Shown here piece after piece: positions 23,211 through 32,376 of a stretch of 33,922 bases of DNA. The DNA comes from JBDSGC01 sp046594105 (GTDB taxonomy: Bacteria; Acidobacteriota; Thermoanaerobaculia; Gp7-AA8). The notes under the pieces were generated by a model that did not search any database, was not told where the DNA came from, and saw only the letters and a list, made by a program, of their open reading frames with translations. The stretch's first letter is position 1; each line of letters begins with the position of its first letter. A program made the translations under genes and the position numbers. The stretch is from assembly GCA_046594105.1 (NCBI GenBank), contig JBKJQB010000345.1, positions 1 to 33,922 on the forward strand. Direction: 5' to 3'.

Positions 23211-23216
23211 AGTATA
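23211..23216 (-). promoter_or_regulatory. -10 box (TATACT) of rpmE
   Basis: Minus-strand TATACT lies 46 nt before the rpmE ATG, preceded by an AT-rich stretch (AATTTTTTCGA). The -35 is weak. Confidence 0.45.
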
Positions 23217-23329
23217 TCGAAAAAATTCTGATCGACCGCACCGCGGATTTCAGCGAGTGGCGCTGCAGAAGAGCGTTTCAGAGACCATAGGAGTGAAGGT
23301 TCAACACCGACGGAATCGGATGGCCCTTC

Positions 23330-23413
23330 CTAGGCCGGCACGGCCGGCGGCGCTGGTTGCCCAAGGCTCCGCCAAGATCACGCTTCAAGACGTTCTGCCG
23401 CGCAGGCTCCTAG
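23330..23413 (+). repeat. Dispersed palindromic repeat, type I copy (E), full length
   Basis: The most complete copy: 84 bp bounded by CTAG at both ends (23330-23333 and 23410-23413), with terminal inverted CTAGG/CCTAG. The interior matches copies A to D in reverse. It is oriented against the neighbouring PiT gene, unlike most copies. Confidence 0.9.
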
Positions 23414-23437
23414 GCCGGCACGGCCGTGCCGACCTAG
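23410..23437. repeat. CTAG-bounded 28-bp near-perfect palindrome
   Basis: CTAGGCCGGCACGG and the following CCGTGCCGACCTAG are inverted copies with one mismatch. It shares CTAG 23410-23413 with copy E and supplies the TAG stop of the PiT gene at 23434-23436. It looks like one end of the repeat joined to its own inverse. Confidence 0.8.
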
Positions 23438-24438
23438 CTGGCGCCGAACAGGTGGGCGATGAGGTAGGTGCTGGCACCGATCGCGGCCGCCATCGGGATG
23501 GTCAGAAGCCAGGCCCAGACGATCTTCCCGGCCACGCCCCAGCGCACTGCGGAGAGGCGGCGCGTGGCTCCCACACCGACGATCGACCCGGTAATCGCAT
23601 GCGTGGTGGACACCGGAATGCCGAAATGCGTCGCCGTGAAGATGGCGATGGCGGCGCCCGTTTCCGCAGCAAACCCGCCCACCGGCTGCAGCTTGGTGAT
23701 CTTGGTGCCCATGGTGTGAATGATCCGCCATCCCCCACCCAGGGTCCCCAGCGCGATCGCCCCGTGGGCCGCGAGGATGACCCAGAGCGGGATGTCGAAG
23801 GTCTTGATGTAGCCGGCGGTGAAGAGAATGCCGGCGATGATCCCCATCGTCTTCTGCGCGTCATTCGTTCCGTGACTGAGGCTGAACAGGGCGGCCGAGA
23901 CCAACTGCAGCTTGCGGAACCACTTGTCCACCTTCCTGGGCACGACCCGACGGAAAATCCAGAAGGTCGCGGTCATCAGAATCAGGCCGGCGGCCAGTCC
24001 GATCAATGGAGAGAGGATGACGAAGATCAGCGTCTTGGTCCATCCGCTGGGGATGATCACTGAGAACGAAGCGGCCCGGGCCACTGCCGCTCCAGCGTAC
24101 CCGCCGATGAGGGCATGAGACGAGCTGGTGGGAAGGCCGAAGTACCAGGTGATGAGATCCCAGATGATGGCCCCCATCAGTCCGGCGAAGATCACTCCGA
24201 AAGTGACCGCCTTGACGTCGATCATCCCCTTGCCGATGGTCTTGGCCACCGCGGTGCCGAAGCCGAACGCGGCGATGAAGTTGAAGAAGGCTGCCCAGAG
24301 GACTGCCTGGCCGGGGGAGAGGACGCGGGTGGAGACGATCGTGGCGATGGAGTTCGCCGCATCATGAAACCCATTGATGTAGTCGAACGCCAGCGCGACG
24401 GCGATCAACCCCACGACGATCCACAGTTGGTGCGACAT
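23434..24438 (-). CDS. pit: Low-affinity inorganic phosphate transporter, PiT family
   Basis: A 334-aa integral membrane protein with the duplicated PiT signature: NGFHDAANSIATIVSTRVLS at the N-terminus and LSHGTNDAQKTMGIIAGILF in the middle. About ten transmembrane segments are evident, and HAITGSIVGVGATRR lies near the C-terminus. PiT proteins import metal-phosphate by cation symport. The start overlaps the upstream DUF47 stop by TGATG, so the two are coupled, the usual pair for regulated PiT transporters. The TAG stop lies in a palindrome. Confidence 0.94.
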   Translation of the reverse strand: MSHQLWIVVGLIAVALAFDYINGFHDAANSIATIVSTRVLSPGQAVLWAAFFNFIAAFGFGTAVAKTIGKGMIDVKAVTFGVIFAGLMGAIIWDLITWYFGLPTSSSHALIGGYAGAAVARAASFSVIIPSGWTKTLIFVILSPLIGLAAGLILMTATFWIFRRVVPRKVDKWFRKLQLVSAALFSLSHGTNDAQKTMGIIAGILFTAGYIKTFDIPLWVILAAHGAIALGTLGGGWRIIHTMGTKITKLQPVGGFAAETGAAIAIFTATHFGIPVSTTHAITGSIVGVGATRRLSAVRWGVAGKIVWAWLLTIPMAAAIGASTYLIAHLFGAS

Positions 24439-25058
24439 CAGCCTTGTTTGACGACGACGTTTTCGAGCAGGTTGGCCACGTCTTCACAACGGTCGGTCGC
24501 TTCTTCGAGCAGGTCCAGGATCTCTTTCCACTTGATGACGACCATGGGATCCCGCTCCTCGTCGAAGAGCTGGCCAACCGCGCGCTGGTGGATGCGGTCG
24601 GCTTCGTTCTCCAGACGGTTGATCTCTACGGCTCGTTCGAGCACGCCGGTCCGTTTCTCCAGGGCTTCGAGCGCGCGACGCACTTCCTCGGCCGAGGCGG
24701 AGATGACCTTGGCCAACTCCCGCGCACCGGGACGCACGCGATCGATCTTGTACAGCGGAATCAGGGCGGCGGCGTGGTCGATGGCGTCCATCACGTCGTC
24801 GATCGTCCGGGCCAGGGAGTGGATGTCTTCCCGATCCATGGGGGTCACGAAGGTCCGGTTGAGCCGCTGGATGATCTCGTGTGTCAGGAAGTCGCACTTG
24901 TGCTCGACTTCCTTGATCTCATGCGCCTTGTCCGCGATCGGCTGCTGGGACGCCAGCATTTCTTCCAGCAGCCGCGCACCGATCTTGACCTGATCAGCCA
25001 TGGCAATGAAGTCAGCGTAAAAAGCTTCCTCGCGCGGAAGCAGACGGAATCCTGCCAC
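24438..25058 (-). CDS. DUF47 (PhoU-like) PiT accessory protein
   Basis: A 206-aa all-helical protein of the DUF47/PhoU-like group: FRLLPREEAFYADFIAMADQ, then VEHKCDFLTHEIIQRLNRTF and PMDREDIHSLARTIDDVMDA. In related systems it binds to and controls the adjacent PiT transporter. The start is GTG 25058, because GGGAGG lies about seven bases upstream and it restores the conserved N-terminal LLPREE segment. The longer open frame begins in non-coding sequence, and the internal ATG would drop that segment. TAGAAT lies upstream at 25088-25093. Confidence 0.88.
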   Translation of the reverse strand: MAGFRLLPREEAFYADFIAMADQVKIGARLLEEMLASQQPIADKAHEIKEVEHKCDFLTHEIIQRLNRTFVTPMDREDIHSLARTIDDVMDAIDHAAALIPLYKIDRVRPGARELAKVISASAEEVRRALEALEKRTGVLERAVEINRLENEADRIHQRAVGQLFDEERDPMVVIKWKEILDLLEEATDRCEDVANLLENVVVKQG

Positions 25059-25087
25059 TGGAGACCTCCCTCTGGAAAAACCGCGTG

Positions 25088-25093
25088 ATTCTA
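25088..25093 (-). promoter_or_regulatory. -10-like TAGAAT of the DUF47-pit operon
   Basis: Minus-strand TAGAAT lies 29 nt before the GTG start, upstream of the GGGAGG site. The -35 is weak. Confidence 0.4.
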
Positions 25094-25176
25094 TCCTGAA
25101 CGTTTTCGCCGTTCGCAGCGCGATTGCCACAGTCGCGGCCGGCAAGCGCCGGAACACTCCATGGAAACGCACTCGT

Positions 25177-28100
25177 TCAGGGCAGCGGGAGACCGATGGT
25201 GAAGGTCGCTCCCTGACCTTCCTCGCTCACCACGCTGATCGATCCGCTGTGAGCCTCCACGATGGCCCTGGCGATGTAGAGACCGAGCCCCAACCCGCCG
25301 TAATAGCGACTGGAGACGTTTCTTGCGCGGTGGAAGCGCTCGAACAACTTGGTCAGCTCATCGGAGGGGATCCCGATCCCGCGGTCCAGCACTGCGGTCC
25401 TCATGGAGTCGCCCTCGACGCTCACACTCACCTCGATCGGACTTCCCTCTGGCGAGTACTTGACGGCGTTGGAGAGCAGGTTGTCCACGACCTGCCGGAT
25501 CCGGTCAGGATCCACCAGCATGATGGTCTCGGGGATGCTCGCAGAGAAGCGGATCTCCCGCGCGGGATTCTGAATGCGGAATGCCGCCGCGCGGCGCTGC
25601 AGAAACTCCAGCCAACGCACCGACTGCCGATCGATCTGCAGCCGGTTGGTCTCGATCCGCGAGACGTCGAGCAGTTCCGAGATCAAGCCCATCATCCGGT
25701 CGATCTCACCGAGGACCGCATTCAGGTACGTCGTCCGTTCCTCGGCCGGAAGGTCGTTGATGGTCTGGGCGATGAGCTGGGTGTATCCCTTGATGGTGGT
25801 GAGTGGTGTGCGCAGCTCGTGAGAGGCCACGCTGAGAAACTCGTCCTTCTTGCGGTCCAGCTCCTGGAGCGCTGTGATGTCGCGCATCACCAGCACCGCT
25901 CCCACGATCCCGTTACTCTCGATGGGGGCGACGGCGATGGACAGGTCGAGGTCTTTTCCACTGATGAGATGTCGCCCGATGGCCAGATAGTCCGGTACGG
26001 TCATGCCGCGAAGCGCGCGAGCATAGGGAAGATCGTCCGCCGGTATCGCTCGCCCGTCCGGGTACCGGAGCTGGAACCGTTCGAGCGATCCGTGCTCCAC
26101 AGCTTCCGTTCGCGAGGCCAGCCCGAACATCGTGAGCGCGGCCTCGTTCACGGAGATCACCTTCCCGCCCGTGTCGTAAACCCAGAGCCCATCGGTCATG
26201 GAGGCCAGAATGGAATCGAGGCGGGCGGATCGTTCCCCCATGGCCTGGGCCAGGTCTTCGATCTCCCGCTTGGCTCGGACCTGATCGGTCACATCCTGAA
26301 CCAGGATGGTGATGCTCTGGGTGCTTCCGGAAAAGCGACCACGCACCGGAGAGAAAATCCGATTGACGTACATGCTGCCTGTGGCCAGCCGCACTTCGTA
26401 ACCTTCGTCCATGCGCATCTCGCCCGAATCGGCGACCAGTCTCACCGCCTGTTCGAAAGGCGGAATCACCTCTGCGACCCGCAGACCGAGCAGGCGGGTG
26501 TCGGCGGAGATCCTCCCGAACCGCTCCACGAAATCGATGAAGCGGGCGTTGGCCAGCTCGAAACGCAGCTCATCGGCGGAGATAACGGCCACGCCGATGG
26601 GCGCCGACTCCAGGACGGCCTCGAAGCGCACGCGCGCGTCAACCTCCCGGCGGGCAGTCTCTTCCGCCGCGCGATGGCCCTCGCTGGAGAGGCGGGTGAG
26701 CCGCTGGATGTGACTGGCGGTTCCGATGCGCTGGGCCACCGATTGCACGAACTCCAGGTCCTCCGCATCGAAGTTGCGGCGGGGATCTGAATGAGAAGCC
26801 ACGATCGCGCCGATTCGCTCGCCGTAGGATTCGATCGGACAGGCGATCAGACTCTGCTCATGCATGGCCGCGGTGACCTCGCGCTCCTTCTCATCGCGCG
26901 CGAAGTCGAGCACGGCGTTCCCGCGGATCTCGTAGAAAAACATGGGACGCCCGATCTGGAAGGCGGTGCCGGCCAACCCCTCTCCGGAACGATAGGGGTG
27001 GTCTGAGAAAAACTTCCGGAAGTGACCGAGGCCGGGCTCGGTGGAAGCAAACCCCGTGAGATCCAGCTGCGCGTTTCCGGAGTGATGGAGGTAGATCCGC
27101 ACGGTTCCCGCGAGGGCCTGGGCCACCTGAAGCGCCGGAGTGTCGAGTTCTTCGAACTCGGTCTGCAGGGTCACCATTTCGAGGCCGAGGTTGGCCAGAC
27201 ACTCCGCGCGGCGCCGGCGCATGGCCTCGCGCTCGCTGGTTCGACGCTCATCGGTGACATCGCGTGTCAACACGACCGACCCGATGATGCGGCCACCGCC
27301 GTCATGAATGGGCGCCGCCTTGAAGTTGATGACGCGATCATCATCGACTCGGGAGTCATGGATCAGATAGTCAGAGCGGATCACCTCTCCCCTCAGGGCC
27401 CGCATGGACGGCAGGTCGTTCGCCTCCAGCGGCGTCCCGTCGATGTGCCGATGACGTCCCTTGCGAATGCGCGTCTCCGGATCCTGTGCGAAGAGGGCCA
27501 GCTCTTCGCTCGAGGCCACCGCGTTCATCCTCTCCAGCCGGCCCGAAGCATCGTAGATCGCTGCCGCCTCGGGAATCTGGTCCAGGATGGCCGTGACTTT
27601 GGTGATCTCCCCTACCGCTCGTTCGTGGAGAAGGGCGTTGTTCAGGGCGAGCGTGGCGTAGCGCCCGATCTCCGCGAACTGGGAGACTTCGGCGGAAGTC
27701 CACTTTCGAAGTGTGGTGCAGACGTGAACTCCGAGAGCCCATGGCTCATCACCGTTCGGCCGCAGTAACTGAATCAGTTGCGATTGCACTCCGAATTGAC
27801 CGGCCAGCGTGGAATCGAGATCGGGATCGCCGGTCATCACGGCGATCGGCTCGACGGCATGGAGCAGACGGTCAATCAATCTCCCCGATCGCACCAGGGG
27901 AATCGATCCGGTGAACGAGGAGACCGCTGGGCAATTCGCGGTGGTCACCGAGCTGAGGACGTTCGCCACCGCAGCCTCCTCATGGATGGGATGAAGAAGC
28001 CACGCCGCGTCCGCGCCAAACTCCTCACGTGCCGCCGTGACGATCCGCCGAAGCACTTCCTGCAGATCGAGCGTCCCCGTAAACGACTCCAGGACTCCCG

Positions 28101-28437
28101 CCAGGAAGAGCGATCGATTCTCAGAGTCGCTGCCCGAGGGTTCCGGGCGATGACCGAGATAGCGTGTCATCAGCTGGCGGATCGTCTTCGTGTCCCCCTT
28201 GCCCTCAGGCAACTCCATCAATCTCGCCGTGGGTTGCCGGCGGGCGGCTTCCTCACGAAACCTCTGCCAGGACGCGCCACTGCTCATGGCGATCAGCAGA
28301 TACCGATCCGCAGCCAGCAGGCGCAGCGCCTCCTGCTCGGTGAAGGCGGTTACCGGGGTGAAATTGAGCGAGATCGCGACTTCAGCGGGGGCACGAGCCG
28401 CTCCTTCGGGGGCGGCAATGAGGACCTGGTTCGGCAT
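25177..28437 (-). CDS. Soluble multi-PAS/GAF sensor histidine kinase
   Basis: A 1086-aa protein with no transmembrane segment. Order: a degenerate receiver-like segment (residues ~1-90), a GAF domain (~110-265), PAS (~280-400; SVVLTRDVTDERR at its end), a second GAF (~420-580), PAS (~600-720; ITILVQDVTDQVRAK), PAS (~735-850; AVLVMRDITALQEL), then HisKA with H-box FLSVASHELRTPLTTIKGY (His873) and HATPase with N-box DNLLSNAVKYSPEG, G1 DRGIGIP and G2 GGLGLGLYIA. It should autophosphorylate in response to a cytoplasmic cue. No response regulator is adjacent, so its partner is unknown. ATG 28437 is preferred over ATG 28476; neither has a good ribosome-binding site. Confidence 0.9.
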   Translation of the reverse strand: MPNQVLIAAPEGAARAPAEVAISLNFTPVTAFTEQEALRLLAADRYLLIAMSSGASWQRFREEAARRQPTARLMELPEGKGDTKTIRQLMTRYLGHRPEPSGSDSENRSLFLAGVLESFTGTLDLQEVLRRIVTAAREEFGADAAWLLHPIHEEAAVANVLSSVTTANCPAVSSFTGSIPLVRSGRLIDRLLHAVEPIAVMTGDPDLDSTLAGQFGVQSQLIQLLRPNGDEPWALGVHVCTTLRKWTSAEVSQFAEIGRYATLALNNALLHERAVGEITKVTAILDQIPEAAAIYDASGRLERMNAVASSEELALFAQDPETRIRKGRHRHIDGTPLEANDLPSMRALRGEVIRSDYLIHDSRVDDDRVINFKAAPIHDGGGRIIGSVVLTRDVTDERRTSEREAMRRRRAECLANLGLEMVTLQTEFEELDTPALQVAQALAGTVRIYLHHSGNAQLDLTGFASTEPGLGHFRKFFSDHPYRSGEGLAGTAFQIGRPMFFYEIRGNAVLDFARDEKEREVTAAMHEQSLIACPIESYGERIGAIVASHSDPRRNFDAEDLEFVQSVAQRIGTASHIQRLTRLSSEGHRAAEETARREVDARVRFEAVLESAPIGVAVISADELRFELANARFIDFVERFGRISADTRLLGLRVAEVIPPFEQAVRLVADSGEMRMDEGYEVRLATGSMYVNRIFSPVRGRFSGSTQSITILVQDVTDQVRAKREIEDLAQAMGERSARLDSILASMTDGLWVYDTGGKVISVNEAALTMFGLASRTEAVEHGSLERFQLRYPDGRAIPADDLPYARALRGMTVPDYLAIGRHLISGKDLDLSIAVAPIESNGIVGAVLVMRDITALQELDRKKDEFLSVASHELRTPLTTIKGYTQLIAQTINDLPAEERTTYLNAVLGEIDRMMGLISELLDVSRIETNRLQIDRQSVRWLEFLQRRAAAFRIQNPAREIRFSASIPETIMLVDPDRIRQVVDNLLSNAVKYSPEGSPIEVSVSVEGDSMRTAVLDRGIGIPSDELTKLFERFHRARNVSSRYYGGLGLGLYIARAIVEAHSGSISVVSEEGQGATFTIGLPLP

Positions 28438-28613
28438 CGCGCGCTGGGGAAAACTTGAAAACGATGCTACCACCATTGAAAGCTCGAACTTGCCGCCGCT
28501 GGCGCGCGAGTACGATCGACGCGACGTCGGATCGCGGTGATTCCGGGCGACAGAATTTTCGCACCCCGATCGTCGGAAGCATCACCGGGCAGCGCGCAGC
28601 CGAACCCGCCCGA

Positions 28614-28619
28614 TAGAAT
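28614..28619 (+). promoter_or_regulatory. -10-like TAGAAT of mazG, overlapping an ATG
   Basis: TAGAAT ends seven bases before ATG 28627. The upstream ATG 28618 lies inside the box, so it cannot be the start of a transcript made from this promoter. Confidence 0.45.
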
Positions 28620-28626
28620 GATTCAA

Positions 28627-29409
28627 ATGCAGAAGCGATCCTTCGATGAGCTCGTTGACCTCATGCACACGCTGCGTAGTCCCGGCGGCTGCCCCTGGGA
28701 TCGCGAACAGACGCTGCTTTCCCTGAAACCGTTCGTCATCGAGGAAGCGTACGAGGTCGTCGACGCCATCGACCGCGAGGACCGGGCCGGACTGACCGAG
28801 GAGCTCGGCGATCTTCTCCTGCAGGCGGTGTTCATTGCAGAGCTCACCAGCGAGGCCGGCTCCTTTGACATTCATGACTCCATTACGGCGATTCACGACA
28901 AGCTGGTCCGTCGCCATCCTCACGTGTTCGGGGAGGCCAAAGCGGGAAGTGCAGACGAAGTTCTGATGAACTGGGAGAAGCTCAAGAACGAGGAGCGCAA
29001 GGCGGAAAACAAAAGCCTTCTGGCCGGCGTTCCGCCGTCGCTCCCCGCCCTGCTCCGCGCATCGCGCCTGACCGAGAAGGCGGCCAGAGTCGGTTTCGAC
29101 TGGCGACGGACGGACGACGTTTTCGGAAAAGTGGAGGAAGAAATCGCGGAAACGAAGGAAGCCATCGCCAGCGGCGAACAGCAGGCGATCGACGAAGAGA
29201 TCGGCGACCTGCTTTTCACTATCGCCAACCTCGCACGCAAACTGAACGTGAACGCCGAAGAGGCGCTGCAGTCCGCCAACCGAAAATTCAGCAGACGCTT
29301 TGAATCGATGGAGAGTGCGGTTCGAGCGGAAGGCCGCAACCTCGATCAGCTCTCGCTGGAACAGATGGACGCGCTGTGGGATCGCGCCAAGGCTACGGAG
29401 CGGGAATGA
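28627..29409 (+). CDS. mazG: Nucleoside triphosphate pyrophosphohydrolase MazG
   Basis: A 260-aa protein with two MazG domains. The N-terminal one has RSPGGCPWDREQTLLSLKPF and the metal ligands of EEAYEVVDAI and EELGDLLLQ. The C-terminal catalytic half has KVEEEIAETKEAI and EEIGDLLFTIANLARKL. MazG hydrolyses NTPs to NMP and pyrophosphate, including (d)NTPs that should not accumulate, and can lower ppGpp indirectly. The start 28627 is chosen from the promoter position; ATG 28618 would add three residues. The stop overlaps the yidD start (ATGA). Confidence 0.94.
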   Translation: MQKRSFDELVDLMHTLRSPGGCPWDREQTLLSLKPFVIEEAYEVVDAIDREDRAGLTEELGDLLLQAVFIAELTSEAGSFDIHDSITAIHDKLVRRHPHVFGEAKAGSADEVLMNWEKLKNEERKAENKSLLAGVPPSLPALLRASRLTEKAARVGFDWRRTDDVFGKVEEEIAETKEAIASGEQQAIDEEIGDLLFTIANLARKLNVNAEEALQSANRKFSRRFESMESAVRAEGRNLDQLSLEQMDALWDRAKATERE

Positions 29410-29768
29410 GGGCGGCGCCTTCCTCTGCGAGAGCTGCTGCGTCCGCGCCCGCGAGACTTGCGCGGACCAGCCGGAGCGCCTGGATCCTCATCATGGCGCT
29501 GCTCGCCGGGTGGATCGCGTACGATCTTCTGGTCCCGCCCGCACGGGCTCTCGACGCTCGCGCCGCCGTGGCGCTGATCAACCAGTATCGCGCTCACCTC
29601 TCTCCGCATCTCCGGGGAACTGTGGTGTGCCGCTTCCATCCGAGCTGTTCACTTTACGGCCGCGAATCGATCGCCCGGCGCGGCTTGCTGGTCGGCGGAT
29701 TCCTCACCGCCCGGCGCATCGCTCGCTGCGGCCCGTGGACTCCGGCCCAGACCTACGATCCGCCCTGA
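29406..29768 (+). CDS. yidD: Membrane protein insertion efficiency factor, YidD-like
   Basis: A 120-aa protein. The C-terminal ~75 residues are YidD: LINQYRAHLSPHLRG, then CRFHPSCSLYGRESIARRGL and RCGPWTPAQTYDP, including the PSCS motif. YidD proteins assist YidC and Sec membrane-protein insertion and usually lie next to rpmH, rnpA and yidC; here the neighbour is mazG. An extra N-terminal transmembrane helix (AWILIMALLAGWIAYDLLV) precedes the domain, which is longer than the typical ~70-100 aa. The start overlaps the mazG stop. Confidence 0.85.
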   Translation: MRAAPSSARAAASAPARLARTSRSAWILIMALLAGWIAYDLLVPPARALDARAAVALINQYRAHLSPHLRGTVVCRFHPSCSLYGRESIARRGLLVGGFLTARRIARCGPWTPAQTYDPP

Positions 29769-29772
29769 TGCT

Positions 29773-30438
29773 TCACTCCTGCGGCTCTTCGGCGCTGGGA
29801 CAGAGGTCGTTGAGCCGGCATTGCCGGCACAGCGGCTTGCGGGCCACGCAGACCGTCCGTCCATGCTCGATCAGCCGGTGCGAGAACGACGTCCACTCTT
29901 TCGTCGGAATGAGTTTCATCAGATCCTCTTCGATCTTGACAGCGTCAAAGTTCGCGGTCAGTCCCAGTCGTCCGGCCACCCGGGTCACGTGCGTGTCCAC
30001 GACGATCCCCACCGGCGTTTTCAGGGCATTGGAAAGCACCACATTCGCCGTTTTGCGACCAACTCCCGGCAGCGCGACCAGCTCGTCCATGCTGGCCGGA
30101 ACGCTCCCGCCGTACTTCTCAACCATCACGCTGGAGGCAGCGATCACCGCTTTCGCCTTGTTGCGGAAGAACCCTGTCTGACGGACGTCGCGCTCCATCG
30201 CCGGTTGCGAGGCCGCCGCGAACGCAGCCGCGTCGGGATATTTGCGGAACAGCGATTTGGTCACGACGTTGACTCGCACATCGGTGGATTGCGCGGACAA
30301 CATCGTGGCGATCAGCAGCTCGAAGGCATTGGTGAAATCGAGAGAGCACTTCGCCTTCGGATACATCTGCTTGAGCAGCACGGTGATGTCGAGCGCGCGC
30401 TCCTGTCGCTTGGTCGCTTTCCCCGCTTTGGCCGCCAC
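29773..30438 (-). CDS. nth: Endonuclease III (DNA glycosylase/AP lyase)
   Basis: A 221-aa HhH-GPD protein. LLIATMLSAQSTDVRVN is the family N-terminal signature. The helix-hairpin-helix has the catalytic Lys in LPGVGRKTANVVLSN, the catalytic Asp is in VVDTHVTRVAGRLG, and the 4Fe-4S ligands are in CVARKPLCRQCRLNDLC. It removes oxidised pyrimidines from DNA. The GTG start is at 30438. GGAGGT touches the GTG with no spacing, while TACAAT ends seven bases upstream, so a leaderless transcript is more likely than a ribosome-binding-site start. It converges with yidD. Confidence 0.94.
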   Translation of the reverse strand: MAAKAGKATKRQERALDITVLLKQMYPKAKCSLDFTNAFELLIATMLSAQSTDVRVNVVTKSLFRKYPDAAAFAAASQPAMERDVRQTGFFRNKAKAVIAASSVMVEKYGGSVPASMDELVALPGVGRKTANVVLSNALKTPVGIVVDTHVTRVAGRLGLTANFDAVKIEEDLMKLIPTKEWTSFSHRLIEHGRTVCVARKPLCRQCRLNDLCPSAEEPQE

Positions 30439-30445
30439 ACCTCCG

Positions 30446-30451
30446 ATTGTA
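30446..30451 (-). promoter_or_regulatory. -10-like TACAAT of nth
   Basis: Minus-strand TACAAT is 7 nt before the nth GTG, in the 64-bp gap shared with hutU. Confidence 0.45.
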
Positions 30452-30490
30452 TGTCCTCCTCCTCGAGCCCTCAGCGGCGATCGGAGCGCC

Positions 30491-30496
30491 TACAAT
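30491..30496 (+). promoter_or_regulatory. -10-like TACAAT of hutU
   Basis: TACAAT ends six bases before the hutU ATG. No ribosome-binding site lies between, which implies a leaderless mRNA if it is the promoter. Confidence 0.45.
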
Positions 30497-30502
30497 TCGC
30501 CC

Positions 30503-32182
<1,680 letters not shown>

Positions 32183-32376
32183 GCTCTGGCGTGCGAATTC
32201 CCTGGCCTTCCTGACCTCTTCCTCTGGAATCGGGAGCTGCTACAGCGGACGGGACGGGAGCACCTCCCTTCCTCCCGGTTAGCGCGGTCGGTCAAACGCG
32301 AATAGGATCCGTTCCTCTCGGGTTACAGAGAGTCCCGCATGGAGGTGACGTCATCGACGGCCAGAAAAAAGATTGG

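Noticed and set aside
131..23437. Repeats as a CRISPR array
   Set aside because: The copies are kilobases apart, with genes between them and no regular spacers; no cas gene is present.
25249..26790. A 513-aa open frame on the plus strand
   Set aside because: Antisense to the histidine kinase, with no domain signature; the kinase is clearly the real gene.
29815..29835. GCCGGCATTGCCGGC near the 3' end of nth as another repeat copy
   Set aside because: It lies in codons of the conserved Fe-S cluster region (CRQCRLNDLC) and lacks the rest of the element.
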